Below, piece by piece: positions 5,213-13,011 of a stretch of DNA of 19,669 bases. The notes beneath the pieces were generated by a model. That model had not been told where the DNA came from. It ran no database searches and was given only the letters and a program-made list of their open reading frames with translations. The position numbers and the translations under genes are program-made. Each line of letters begins with the position of its first letter. The stretch's first letter is position 1. This DNA comes from DATKEG01 sp035544515 (GTDB lineage Bacteria; Acidobacteriota; Vicinamibacteria; Fen-336): assembly GCA_035544515.1 (NCBI GenBank), contig DATKEG010000074.1, forward strand, positions 1 through 19,669, given 5' to 3'.

Positions 5213-6841
5213 ATGGAATTGACGGTCACGGAGCCCCGCCGGGATCGCCGTCGCGACACCGCCGCGCACATGCGCGCCGTGCTCGACGGAGCGCTCGAAG
5301 CCGTGATCGGGATGGACGCCACCGGCCTCGTCACCTTCTGGAACCCGAGCGCCACGCACATGTTCGGGTGGAGCCGGGAGGAGGCGCTCGGGCAGGCGCT
5401 GGCCGACCTCATCATCCCCGAGCCGCTGCGCGAAGCGCACCAGCGCGGCCTCGATCGCTTCGTCCGTACGGGCGAGACCGCGCTCCTCAACCGGAGGCTC
5501 GAGGTCAGGGGCCGCCACAAGGACGGCAGCGAGTTCCCGGTGGAGCTGGCCGTAACGCCCCTGCGCGAAGGCGAGTTCGTCACCTTCCACGCCTTCATCC
5601 GCGACATCACCGAGCAGAAGCAGGCCGAGGAGGAACGCGAGGGCCTGCTCGCCGACACCAAGCACGCGCGCGACCAGGCGGAGGCGGCCAGCCGCGCCAA
5701 GGACCAGTTCCTGGCCACGCTCTCCCACGAGCTGCGCACCCCGCTGACCTCGATCGTGGGCTGGGTGTACCTGCTGCGATCCGGCCAGCTCGACTCGGAC
5801 ACCGTGAACCGCGGGCTGGAGACCATCGAGCGCAACGCGATGCTGCAGGCGCAGCTCGTGTCGGACATCCTGGACATGTCGCGCATCATCGCCGCGCGCT
5901 TCCGGCTGGTGGTGCGTCCGGTGGACCTCACGCCGCTGGTGGCGGCGGCCATCGACAGCCTCATGCCCGCGGCCCGCGCCAAGAACCTGCACGTCCAGCC
6001 CATCCTCGACCCGTCGGCGGGCCGCGTGCTCGGTGACCCCGACCGCCTGCAGCAGGTCTTCTGGAACCTGCTCTCGAACGCGATCAAGTTCACCCCCGAG
6101 GGTGGGCGCGTGCAGGTGAAGCTCGCGGTGGCGGAGGGCAGCGCGGAGGTGACGGTGGAGGACGACGGGGTGGGCATCCCCTCCGACTTCCTCTCCCACG
6201 TCTTCGAGCTGTTCCGGCAGCGCGACTCGTCGAACACGCGCGCGCACGGCGGGCTGGGCCTGGGCCTCTCCGTCGTGCGGCACCTGGTCGAGCTGCACGG
6301 GGGCACCGTGCGCGCCGAGAGCGCGGGCGAAGGGAAGGGCGCCCGCTTCGCGGTCCGGCTGCCCCTGCTGCGCGAGGGGGACGGGCTGGCCGCGCATCCC
6401 GACCCCGCCCCGCCGGCGGACGTGGAGCCTCCCGTGCCGGACCTGCCCTCGCTCGAGGGCGTGGGCGTGCTGGTCGTGGACGCGGGCGCCGCGGTGCGGG
6501 AGGTCATCACGGACGTGCTGAGACGGAGCGGCGCCCGCGTGGAGGGCGCGGGCACGGCGCAGGAGGGGCTGGAGACCGTGGTGCGCGCGCGGCCCGACGT
6601 CATCCTCACCGAGCTCGACCTTCCCGACGAGAGCGGCTACGCCCTGCTGCGCAAGGTGCGCTCGCTGCCCGACGACGCCGGGGGCCGCACGCCCGCGGCC
6701 GTGATCACGACCCGCGCGCGCGTGGAGGATCGCGTGGAGGCGCTCCTGGCCGGGTTCCAGATGCACCTGGACAAGCCGGTGCGGCCGGCGGAGCTGGTGG
6801 CGGTGGTGGCCAACCTGGCCGGGCGGACGCGCGCCCGGTAG
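5213..6841 (+). CDS. Soluble PAS hybrid histidine kinase with degenerate receiver domain
   Basis: The 542-residue protein has no signal peptide or membrane helix. Order: PAS sensor (about 16-135, with VIGMDATGLVTFWNPSA and a PAC-like VTFHAFIRDITEQK end), coiled-coil linker, HisKA domain with phosphorylatable His172 in SHELRTP, HATPase with N-box NLLSNAIKF (Asn285/289), G1 DDGVGIP and G2 GGLGLGLSVV, and a C-terminal receiver (about 415-535). The receiver keeps Thr499 and Lys521 (LDKP), but the acidic pair is reduced to VDA (Asp423-Ala424) and the acceptor site reads TELDLP, placing Glu467 where Asp is normal. It therefore probably cannot accept phosphate. The kinase core looks active, so output should pass to another receiver not in this window. 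ATG 5213 lacks a good ribosome site. Its neighbour upstream is the HTH protein. Confidence 0.93.
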   Translation: MELTVTEPRRDRRRDTAAHMRAVLDGALEAVIGMDATGLVTFWNPSATHMFGWSREEALGQALADLIIPEPLREAHQRGLDRFVRTGETALLNRRLEVRGRHKDGSEFPVELAVTPLREGEFVTFHAFIRDITEQKQAEEEREGLLADTKHARDQAEAASRAKDQFLATLSHELRTPLTSIVGWVYLLRSGQLDSDTVNRGLETIERNAMLQAQLVSDILDMSRIIAARFRLVVRPVDLTPLVAAAIDSLMPAARAKNLHVQPILDPSAGRVLGDPDRLQQVFWNLLSNAIKFTPEGGRVQVKLAVAEGSAEVTVEDDGVGIPSDFLSHVFELFRQRDSSNTRAHGGLGLGLSVVRHLVELHGGTVRAESAGEGKGARFAVRLPLLREGDGLAAHPDPAPPADVEPPVPDLPSLEGVGVLVVDAGAAVREVITDVLRRSGARVEGAGTAQEGLETVVRARPDVILTELDLPDESGYALLRKVRSLPDDAGGRTPAAVITTRARVEDRVEALLAGFQMHLDKPVRPAELVAVVANLAGRTRAR

Positions 6842-6854
6842 CGGCTGACCCCGC

Positions 6855-7181
6855 TCACTCCCAGGGGATGTCGGGCATGAAGAGCCGCCCCACCGGCCGG
6901 CCCTCCGTCAGGTGGGACCGCACGATCTCCGGAAGGTCCTCCGGCGTCACGCGCGCGTACCACACGTTGCCGGGGTGGACCGCCACCGTCACGCCCTGAC
7001 TGCAGTGCTTCAGGCAGTTGGTGCGGTTCACGATGACCCGCTCGGCCAGACCACGCTCCTTGACCATGGCCTTGAGCCCGTCGAACACGGTCTCCGCGCC
7101 CTTGTCCCCGCACGAGCCCTTGGGATTGCCGGGCGGGCGGACGTTGAGACAGACGAAGACGTGGCGCTCGGGAAGGGGCAC
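6855..7181 (-). CDS. Thioredoxin-fold [2Fe-2S] ferredoxin
   Basis: The 108-residue product matches the thioredoxin-like [2Fe-2S] ferredoxin family in length and cysteine pattern: Cys11 and Cys24 in the first half, Cys56 and Cys60 in NCLKHCSQG. These four would ligate one [2Fe-2S] cluster, giving a small cytoplasmic electron carrier, sometimes a NuoE-like partner of oxidoreductases. The segment VAVHPGNVWYARVTPEDLPEIVRSHL is typical of the C-terminal part of the fold. The start is GTG 7179-7181; no ribosome site precedes it, and an extended -10-like element sits six bases upstream, so the mRNA may be leaderless. It converges on the hybrid kinase gene with a 13-base gap. No obvious redox partner is adjacent. 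Confidence 0.9.
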   Translation of the reverse strand: MPLPERHVFVCLNVRPPGNPKGSCGDKGAETVFDGLKAMVKERGLAERVIVNRTNCLKHCSQGVTVAVHPGNVWYARVTPEDLPEIVRSHLTEGRPVGRLFMPDIPWE

Positions 7182-7187
7182 CCGCGC

Positions 7188-7196
7188 ATTCTAGCA
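7188..7196 (-). promoter_or_regulatory. Extended -10 element abutting the ferredoxin start
   Basis: On the minus strand TGCTAGAAT fits the extended -10 pattern TGnTATAAT, with TAGAAT matching 5/6. Only six bases separate it from GTG 7181, so transcription would begin at or next to the start codon. No -35 element is convincing. Confidence 0.38.
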
Positions 7197-7208
7197 GCCC
7201 GCGCGGGG

Positions 7209-7237
7209 TGGACCCCTTCGCGGGCGGCTGCCATAAT
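7209..7237 (+). promoter_or_regulatory. Candidate sigma-70 promoter of the DUF4412-like gene
   Basis: TGGACC (7209-7214) and CATAAT (7232-7237) are spaced by 17 bases and match consensus at 4/6 and 5/6. A start near 7244 gives a leader of about 44 bases containing the AGGGAGG ribosome site (7271-7277). Confidence 0.48.
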
Positions 7238-7287
7238 GGTCGTTCTCGCCGGGAGACGGAGACCTGGCGCAGGGAGGATTCACGAGC

Positions 7288-8007
7288 ATGAGGCATCCGG
7301 TCCGCACGAGCCTTCTCGCCCTGTCCGTGGCGGTCGGCGCGGCCTTCGCCGCCGCCGAGGACCTGACGATCGTCTCGAGAGTCAGCGTGGGCCAGGGCGC
7401 CCCGGAGACGTCCACGCAATACATCTCGAGCGGACGCGTCCGCGTGTCGAACCCCGAGTCGGACACCATCTTCGACGCCGGCACCGGCCGCGTCGTGGTG
7501 ATCAATCACAAGAAGAAGGAATACTTCGAGTTCACGCGCGACGAAATGGCGGCGTCCATGCAGCGGATCGAGGCGCAGATGCAACAGGCGGGCCCCCTCA
7601 TGGAAAAGATGATGGGCGGCAAGCTGGGCGAGGTGACGGTCAAGAAGACGGGGACGTCGCGCAAGGTGGCCGGCTACTCCTGCGACGAGTACACCGTGAC
7701 CATGGGGGAGAACCTCCGCTACGACGTCTGCTCGGCGCCCGCCCTGGCTCCTCCCACCCACTACTACGACGCGCTCAAGAGCCCGTTCGCGGTCACGGGG
7801 CCGATGGCGCGGCGGTTCGAGAGGGTCTTCGACGAGATGAGCAAGATCAAGGGATTCCCCCTGGCCATGAACTCGAGCATCAAGGTGATGATGGTGCGCA
7901 GCGAGATGAAGTCCGAGGCCACCGAGGTCAAGAAGGGGCCCATACCGGACTCGGCCTTCGCCATCCCGTCCGGCTACAAGAAGAAGGACTCGCCGTTCAA
8001 GAAGTGA
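7288..8007 (+). CDS. Exported DUF4412-like protein of unknown function
   Basis: This 239-residue protein starts with a Sec signal peptide (MRHPVRTSLLALSVAVGAAFAAA, cleavage near residue 23), so it is exported to the periplasm or envelope. The mature part has the beta-rich layout I associate with DUF4412: a modified-LolA-like start (VSNPESDTIFDAGTGRVVVINHKKKEYFEF), then KVAGYSCDEYTV and a late P-x-S-A-F-x-IPSGY element. The segment SMQRIEAQMQQAGPLMEKMMGG (about 91-112) is rich in Met and Gln. Two cysteines, in YSCDEY and DVCSAP, could form a disulfide. An AGGGAGG site lies ten bases upstream of ATG 7288. No function is established for the family. It diverges from the ferredoxin gene and precedes the rhodanese gene by about 80 bases. 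Confidence 0.78.
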   Translation: MRHPVRTSLLALSVAVGAAFAAAEDLTIVSRVSVGQGAPETSTQYISSGRVRVSNPESDTIFDAGTGRVVVINHKKKEYFEFTRDEMAASMQRIEAQMQQAGPLMEKMMGGKLGEVTVKKTGTSRKVAGYSCDEYTVTMGENLRYDVCSAPALAPPTHYYDALKSPFAVTGPMARRFERVFDEMSKIKGFPLAMNSSIKVMMVRSEMKSEATEVKKGPIPDSAFAIPSGYKKKDSPFKK

Positions 8008-8090
8008 GCGGGGGGCGCGCACACCGCGCACACCCCTGCCTCGCCGCGCGCTCGCCGGAGTGAATCCGGCTCGCGCCTGGCCCGTTGCGC

Positions 8091-8978
8091 ATGCCTGATA
8101 CAGGGCCGCACGCCGTCCCCAGCGCCCGTGTGCGGGCGCTCGTCACCACTGAGTGGCTCGCCGATCACCTGCGCGATCCGGACCTGCGCGTGGTGGACGT
8201 GCGCTGGTCCCTCGATCCCTCGCGGCGGGGGCGCGACGCCTACGCGCTGGGCCACATCCCCGGCGCGGTGTTCCTGGACGTGGACGCGGACCTGTCGGGC
8301 CCCGGCGGCGGGCGGGGGCGGCCCCGTGGCCGGCATCCCTGGCCGCCGCCGGAGCAGGTGGCCCGCGTCATGGGCGCGGCGGGGATCGGACCCGGTGTGC
8401 GCGTCGTCGCCTACGACGACCAGGCCGGGGCGACGGCCGCGCGGCTCTGGTACGTCCTCCGCGCCCACGGCCACGACGCCGTGGCGGTGCTCGACGGCGG
8501 CCTCGCCAAGTGGCTCGCGGAAGGCCGGCCGCTCGACACGTCCGTACCGTCGCCCGCGCCCGCGGTGTTCGGACCCCGGCTCCGGCCCGGCTGGGTCGTC
8601 ACCAAGCCACAGGTGGTCGGCCGCGCCGAGGGCACGCTCGTGCTCGACGCCCGCGCGGCCGAGCGGTACCGCGGCGAGACCGAGCCCATCGACCTCCGCG
8701 CCGGCCACATCCCCGGCGCGCGCCACGCGCCCTACTCCGGCAATCTCACCACCGGCCCCGTGCCCGTGTTCCGCCCCGCGGCCGAGCTGCGCGCGCGATA
8801 CGCCGCGCTCGGCGCCGGCCGGGCCGAGCCCATCGTCTACTGCGGCTCGGGCGTGACCGCCTGTCACGACCTGCTCGCCCTGGAGGTGGCCGGGCTGGGG
8901 GGGCGGCTCTACGCGGGCTCCTGGAGCGAATGGAGCGCCGACCCGGACCTGCCGGTGGCGACCGGCGCGGAGCCGTAG
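8091..8978 (+). CDS. Tandem-domain rhodanese-type sulfurtransferase
   Basis: Two rhodanese domains are evident, as in thiosulfate or 3-mercaptopyruvate sulfurtransferases (usual length about 280-300; here 295). The N-terminal, non-catalytic domain carries VVDVRW, GHIPGAVFLDVD and the AYDD loop in place of the active site. The C-terminal domain has VLDARAAERYRGE, GHIPGARHAPY and the active loop YCGSGVTA with Cys251, which would carry the persulfide. The CGSGVTA form is usual for thiosulfate sulfurtransferases. The enzyme is probably cytoplasmic as no signal peptide is seen. The start is uncertain: ATG 8091 is taken here, TTG 8085 and GTG 8130 are in frame, and none has a clear ribosome site. 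Its stop lies three bases from the convergent rmlC stop. Confidence 0.92.
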   Translation: MPDTGPHAVPSARVRALVTTEWLADHLRDPDLRVVDVRWSLDPSRRGRDAYALGHIPGAVFLDVDADLSGPGGGRGRPRGRHPWPPPEQVARVMGAAGIGPGVRVVAYDDQAGATAARLWYVLRAHGHDAVAVLDGGLAKWLAEGRPLDTSVPSPAPAVFGPRLRPGWVVTKPQVVGRAEGTLVLDARAAERYRGETEPIDLRAGHIPGARHAPYSGNLTTGPVPVFRPAAELRARYAALGAGRAEPIVYCGSGVTACHDLLALEVAGLGGRLYAGSWSEWSADPDLPVATGAEP

Positions 8979-8981
8979 GGG

Positions 8982-9521
8982 CTAGCGCCGATCCCGCAGG
9001 TCGCGCAGCCGGGGCAGCGCGCGGTCCTTGGCCGAGATGATCGGCTCGGCGAGCGGCCAGGCGATGCCGATCTCCGGGTCGTCCCAGACGACGCCGATCT
9101 CGTCCTCCGGCCGGTAGAAGTCGGTGCACTTGTACTCGACGTGCACGATGTCGCTCAGCACGCAGAAGCCGTGCGCGAACCCGGGCGGGAGATAGAGCTG
9201 GCGGAAGTTCTCGCCGGAGAGGCGCACGCCCACCCAGCGGCCGAACGTGGGCGAGGCCGGCCGGATGTCCACGGCCACGTCGAACATCTCCCCCTCCACC
9301 GCGCGCACCAGCTTGCCCTGCGCGTGCGCGCGCTGGGCGTGCAGGCCGCGCAGCGTGCCCTTGACGGAGCGCGAATGGTTGTCCTGCACGAACGGGCCCG
9401 GGATGCCTCCCTCCGCATACTTGAGCGCGTGGAAGGTCTCGAGGAAGAACCCGCGCTCGTCGCGATGCACGTCGGGCTCCACCAGGATGACGTCGGGCAG
9501 CTCGGTGGGCCGGAACCTCAC
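8982..9521 (-). CDS. rmlC: dTDP-4-dehydrorhamnose 3,5-epimerase
   Basis: This 179-residue cupin matches RmlC in length and motifs. RGFFLETFH and DNHSRSVKGTLRGLH contain the catalytic-base candidate His61. The core LYLPPGFAHGFCVLSD is followed by the conserved tyrosines of YKCTDFY (Tyr130/Tyr136), and IISAKDRALP closes the fold. It converts dTDP-4-dehydro-6-deoxyglucose to dTDP-4-dehydrorhamnose, the third step of dTDP-L-rhamnose synthesis in the cytoplasm. The start GTG 9519-9521 overlaps the rmlA stop (GTGA), showing translational coupling; the longer in-frame extension upstream runs antisense-like through rmlA and is rejected. The partner genes rmlB and rmlD are absent from the window. Confidence 0.95.
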   Translation of the reverse strand: MRFRPTELPDVILVEPDVHRDERGFFLETFHALKYAEGGIPGPFVQDNHSRSVKGTLRGLHAQRAHAQGKLVRAVEGEMFDVAVDIRPASPTFGRWVGVRLSGENFRQLYLPPGFAHGFCVLSDIVHVEYKCTDFYRPEDEIGVVWDDPEIGIAWPLAEPIISAKDRALPRLRDLRDRR

Positions 9522-10399
9522 CGGCGCGCGTCTTCGTCCTCGAGCAGCTCCTCGAGGTACCTTCCGTAGTCGTTGCCGCGCATGGTTCCCGCGACGCGGA
9601 GCACGTCCGCGGCGGTGATGAACCCCATCTTGTAGGCGACCTCCTCCGGGCAGGCGACCTTGAGCCCCTGGCGCTGCTCGATGGCCTGGATGAAGTTCGA
9701 GGCCTGGAGCAGCGCCTCCTGGGTGCCCGTGTCCAGCCAGGCCATCCCGCGGCCGAGCGTCTCCACGCGCAGCTCTCCCCATTCGAGGTAGGCACGGTTG
9801 ACGTCGGTGATCTCCAGCTCGCCGCGGGGCGAGGGCTCGAGCCGGGCCGCCACCTCGAGCACGCGGTTGTCGTAGAAGTACAGGCCGGTCACCGCGTACG
9901 ACGAGCGCGGCTGCGCGGGCTTCTCCTCGATGCTGATGGCCCGGCCGCCGCGGTCGAACTCCACGACGCCGTAGCGCTCGGGGTCGCGCACGCGATAGGC
10001 GAAGACCGTCGCTCCGCGGCTCTGGCCCGCGGCCCGGCGCAGCGAGTCCGTGAGGTCGTTCCCGTAGAAGACGTTGTCGCCCAGGGCGAGGGCCACGGCG
10101 TCGCCGCCCACGAACTCCCGCCCGATCACGAAGGCCTGGGCCAGCCCGCCCGGCCGGGGCTGCGCCGCGTACTGCAGCCGGATCCCCAGCCCCCCGCCGT
10201 CCCCCAGCAGGCGCTGGAAGCTCGGCTGGTCGTGCGGGGTGGTGATGACGAGGATGTCCCGGATGCCGGCCAGCATCAGGGTGGAGAGCGGATAGTAGAT
10301 CATCGGCTTGTCGTAGATCGGCACGAGCTGCTTGCTCACAGCCAGGGTGAGCGGGAACAGCCGCGTGCCGGAGCCCCCGGCCAGGATGATGCCCCTCAT
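9518..10399 (-). CDS. rmlA: Glucose-1-phosphate thymidylyltransferase
   Basis: The 293-residue protein has the full RmlA signature: nucleotide-binding MRGIILAGGSGTRLFPLT at the N-terminus with the G-G-S-G-T-R-L loop, SKQLVPIYDKPMIYYPLSTLM, and ALGDNVFYG carrying the metal-binding Asp. Later VEFDRGGRAISIEEKP, GLYFYDN and LEITDVNRAYLE complete the sugar site. It joins dTTP and glucose-1-phosphate to make dTDP-glucose, the first step of dTDP-L-rhamnose synthesis, and is usually feedback-inhibited by the end product. ATG 10397-10399 is used; no strong ribosome site is visible. rmlC follows with a four-base overlap. A promoter should lie in the 98-base gap shared with the divergent SIMPL gene. Confidence 0.96.
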   Translation of the reverse strand: MRGIILAGGSGTRLFPLTLAVSKQLVPIYDKPMIYYPLSTLMLAGIRDILVITTPHDQPSFQRLLGDGGGLGIRLQYAAQPRPGGLAQAFVIGREFVGGDAVALALGDNVFYGNDLTDSLRRAAGQSRGATVFAYRVRDPERYGVVEFDRGGRAISIEEKPAQPRSSYAVTGLYFYDNRVLEVAARLEPSPRGELEITDVNRAYLEWGELRVETLGRGMAWLDTGTQEALLQASNFIQAIEQRQGLKVACPEEVAYKMGFITAADVLRVAGTMRGNDYGRYLEELLEDEDARR

Positions 10400-10497
10400 G
10401 CGGACTCGACGCAGAAGATATCACGCGGGCCGCGCGGCCATCGCCGGCGGGAATGCCGATGCGGACCGGGCGTATCCTGAAGGGAGGAGGAGGACCG

Positions 10498-11217
10498 ATG
10501 AAGACACCCTGGACCCTGCTGCTGGCCAGCCTGGCCTCGCCGGTCGCCGGCCTGGCCCAGACGCCGCCGCCGTCCACGCCGCGCGAGGCCGCCGTCCTGG
10601 AGGCGATCAGCGTCAGCGGCGTCGGCCGGGCGACGGTCACGCCCGACCGGGCGAGCTTCAGCGCGGGCGTGCAGAGCATGGCGCCCACCGTGGCGGCGGC
10701 GGTGCAGGAGAACAACGCGCGCGTGACGGCGATCGTGGCCGCCCTGCGCAAGCTCGGCGCGACGGACCGGGAGATCCGGACGTCGCAGGTCTCGATCTAC
10801 CCGCAACAGGACCACCAGCCGGGAAGGCCGCCGCGCATCCTGGGTTACCAGGTGTCCAACAGCGTCAGCGTGACGCTCGGCAACCCGGCCGACGTCGGCC
10901 GGTTCCTGCAGGCGGCGGTGGACGCGGGCGCCAACACGGTCTCGGGCGTCGGCTTCACCGTCTCCGACCCCGCGCGCGGGCGTGAAGGCGCGCTGCGGGC
11001 GGCCTTCGCCGATGCCCGCGCCAAGGCCGACGTGTTGGCCCGGGCGGCCGGCCGCACCGTGGGCCGTGCGCTCTCGATCACCGAGGGCACGGCGGTGACG
11101 CCTCCTCAGTACCCGATGGCGCGCGTGGCGATGATGGAGTCGAGGGTCGACATGCCGATCGAGCCCGGCGCCGAGGAGCTGACCTTCACGGTGTCCGTCG
11201 TCTTCGAGATGCGCTGA
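10498..11217 (+). CDS. Exported SIMPL (DUF541) domain protein
   Basis: The 239-residue product begins with a signal peptide (MKTPWTLLLASLASPVAGLAQ, cleavage near residue 21) and is likely periplasmic or envelope-associated. The rest is one SIMPL/DUF541 domain: ISVSGVGRATVTPDRASFSAGV, the VQENNARVTAIVAALRKLG helix, TSQVSIYPQ, and the later ANTVSGVGFTVSD and ALRAAFADARAKADVLARAAG helix. Related bacterial proteins (for example BP26/OMP28) form oligomeric rings, but no reaction is known. ATG 10498 is chosen because it follows the strong GGAGGAGGAGG site; the longer frame from 10453 would place the signal peptide internally. The next gene starts ten bases after its stop, so the two are likely one operon. 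Confidence 0.9.
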   Translation: MKTPWTLLLASLASPVAGLAQTPPPSTPREAAVLEAISVSGVGRATVTPDRASFSAGVQSMAPTVAAAVQENNARVTAIVAALRKLGATDREIRTSQVSIYPQQDHQPGRPPRILGYQVSNSVSVTLGNPADVGRFLQAAVDAGANTVSGVGFTVSDPARGREGALRAAFADARAKADVLARAAGRTVGRALSITEGTAVTPPQYPMARVAMMESRVDMPIEPGAEELTFTVSVVFEMR

Positions 11218-11227
11218 CGTCGGGCTG

Positions 11228-13003
11228 ATGCGCCGGCCCCATCCCGCGGCGGCCGCCGACGTCCTGGCCCTCGTCCTCGTGCTGGCCGCCACGTGGGCGG
11301 CGCTGGCGGGGGTGCTGGGGAACGGGTTCCTCAACTGGGACGACCCCGACGCGCTGGTGCGCAACCCCGCGCTCGAAGGGCCGGGCCTGGCCCCCTGGGC
11401 GTTCACCACCACGCACCTGAGCCACTACCAGCCGTTGTCGTGGCTGGCCTGGGGCGGCTGGCGCGCGATCGCCGGACCATCGGCCGGCGCCCATCACCTG
11501 CTCAGTCTCCTCGTGCACCTGTCGAACGCGGCGCTCGTCTTCCTCCTCGCCCGGGGGCTGGCCGCGGCGGCCGGGCTCGGGCCGCCCGCGCCACGCGTAG
11601 CCGCCGCCGGCGCCGCGCTCCTGTTCGCCGTCCACCCGCTGCGCGTGGAGCCCGTGGCCTGGGCCAGCGCCTTCCCGTACCTGCTGGCCCTGGCCTTCTG
11701 CCTGGTGTCGGCCCTGCTCTACCTGGAGCACGCGCGCGGCGTCCGCGGCCCGTGGATCGAGGCGTCGGTCGTCTTCTATGCGCTCTCGCTCCTCTCGCGG
11801 GCGGTCGCGCCCGGGTTCCCGGCCGTCCTGCTCGCCCTGGACCTCGTCCTGCGCCGCTTCGGACACGTGAGCCCCCGCCGTCTGCTCGTGGAGAAGGTCC
11901 CTTTCGGCCTGCTCGCCGCCGTCGCGACCCTGGTCGAGGGGGCGGCACGGCCGTTCGTCTCCCTGGAGCGCGCCGGCGTCGGCGCGCGCCTGGCCGACGC
12001 CGCCCTGGCGCCCTTCGTCTATCTCCAGCGGACCCTCTGGCCCGTCGGGCTCTCGCCGCTCGACCCGCTGCCGCTGGATCCCGGCACGTCGGTTCCCGTC
12101 CTGGCGGGCGGCCTCGCCCTGCTCGCCGTGCTGAGCTTCGCGGCCTGGCGCGAGCGCCGGCGCCGGCCGGCGCTGGCGGCGGCCTGGTTCTCGTACCTGG
12201 TCCTGCTGGGCCCCGCCCTGGGGCTCGCGCCGAGCGGCCTGCAGGCCACCGCCGATCGCTACACGTACTTCGCGGGCGTGGCGCCGGCGCTTTTGGCCGG
12301 GGCGGGACTGGGCGCGGCCTGGGCGAGCCGCGCGCGGCGCACGGCGGTCGTGGCCGCGGTCGTGGCCGTGGTGGCCCTGGCCGCGGCCACCGCCCGGCAG
12401 GTCCGGTACTGGCGCGACTCCGTGACGCTGTGGACGCGCGCGGTCGAGCTGGGCCCCCGCAACGACGTCGCCCTCTACAACCTGGCGCACGCGCTCGAGG
12501 AGAAGGGCGACGAGGCGCAGGCGGCGCGGCGCTACGAGCAGACGCTGCGCCTGCTGCCCGAGCACGGCCCGGCCCGCCGCAATCTCGGGCGGATCGAGGC
12601 GCGGCGGCTCGAGCGGGAGGGCAACGACCTCGCGGCGTCCGGGCGCCTGCCCGAGGCCATCGCCGCCTACGGACGCGCGCTCGCGCAGGACCCGGCGCGG
12701 CTGCACGCGCGCCGGAGCCGGGGCATGGCGCTCGCACAGCTCGGGCGGCTGGCGGAGGCGGCGCCGGACCTGCGGGCGGCGCTCGCCGCGGGAGAGAGCG
12801 AGCCGGCGGTCGTCAACGCCCTTGCGCTCGCCCTGCTCGAGGCCGGAGAGCCGGCCGGGGCCGTCCGTGTCCTGCGCGCGGGGCGCCTGCGCCACCCCGA
12901 GGACGCGGCCATCGCGCACAACCTGGACCGCCTGCTGGCGACGGAGGAGGAGCGGGCGCGGTCTTCAGGCCAGGAGAGGACCGCGCCCGCGGCGAAACCC
13001 TAG
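11228..13003 (+). CDS. TMTC-like multispanning membrane protein with C-terminal TPRs
   Basis: The 591-residue protein has a polytopic N-terminal region of many hydrophobic helices (about 1-395) and a C-terminal TPR region (about 397-580, including ALYNLAHALEEKGDEAQAARRYEQ and AIAAYGRALAQDPARLHARR). The first periplasmic loop reads NWDDPDALVRNP (Asp38-Asp39), followed by WAFTTTHLSHYQPLSWL, and later FAVHPLRVEPVAW. These match bacterial relatives of the TMTC/PMT-like GT-C glycosyltransferases, where the loop acidic residues are candidates for catalysis. A transfer of a sugar from a lipid carrier to an exported protein or glycan is inferred, not proven. ATG 11228 has no clear ribosome site and probably relies on readthrough from the SIMPL gene ten bases upstream. 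Its stop is eight bases from the convergent receptor gene. Confidence 0.85.
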   Translation: MRRPHPAAAADVLALVLVLAATWAALAGVLGNGFLNWDDPDALVRNPALEGPGLAPWAFTTTHLSHYQPLSWLAWGGWRAIAGPSAGAHHLLSLLVHLSNAALVFLLARGLAAAAGLGPPAPRVAAAGAALLFAVHPLRVEPVAWASAFPYLLALAFCLVSALLYLEHARGVRGPWIEASVVFYALSLLSRAVAPGFPAVLLALDLVLRRFGHVSPRRLLVEKVPFGLLAAVATLVEGAARPFVSLERAGVGARLADAALAPFVYLQRTLWPVGLSPLDPLPLDPGTSVPVLAGGLALLAVLSFAAWRERRRRPALAAAWFSYLVLLGPALGLAPSGLQATADRYTYFAGVAPALLAGAGLGAAWASRARRTAVVAAVVAVVALAAATARQVRYWRDSVTLWTRAVELGPRNDVALYNLAHALEEKGDEAQAARRYEQTLRLLPEHGPARRNLGRIEARRLEREGNDLAASGRLPEAIAAYGRALAQDPARLHARRSRGMALAQLGRLAEAAPDLRAALAAGESEPAVVNALALALLEAGEPAGAVRVLRAGRLRHPEDAAIAHNLDRLLATEEERARSSGQERTAPAAKP

Positions 13004-13011
13004 CAGCTAGA

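Noticed and set aside
8982..10751. 589-codon frame that would fuse an upstream segment to rmlC
   Set aside because: The part above 9521 is an alternate frame of rmlA. RmlC is complete from GTG 9521 with its normal length.
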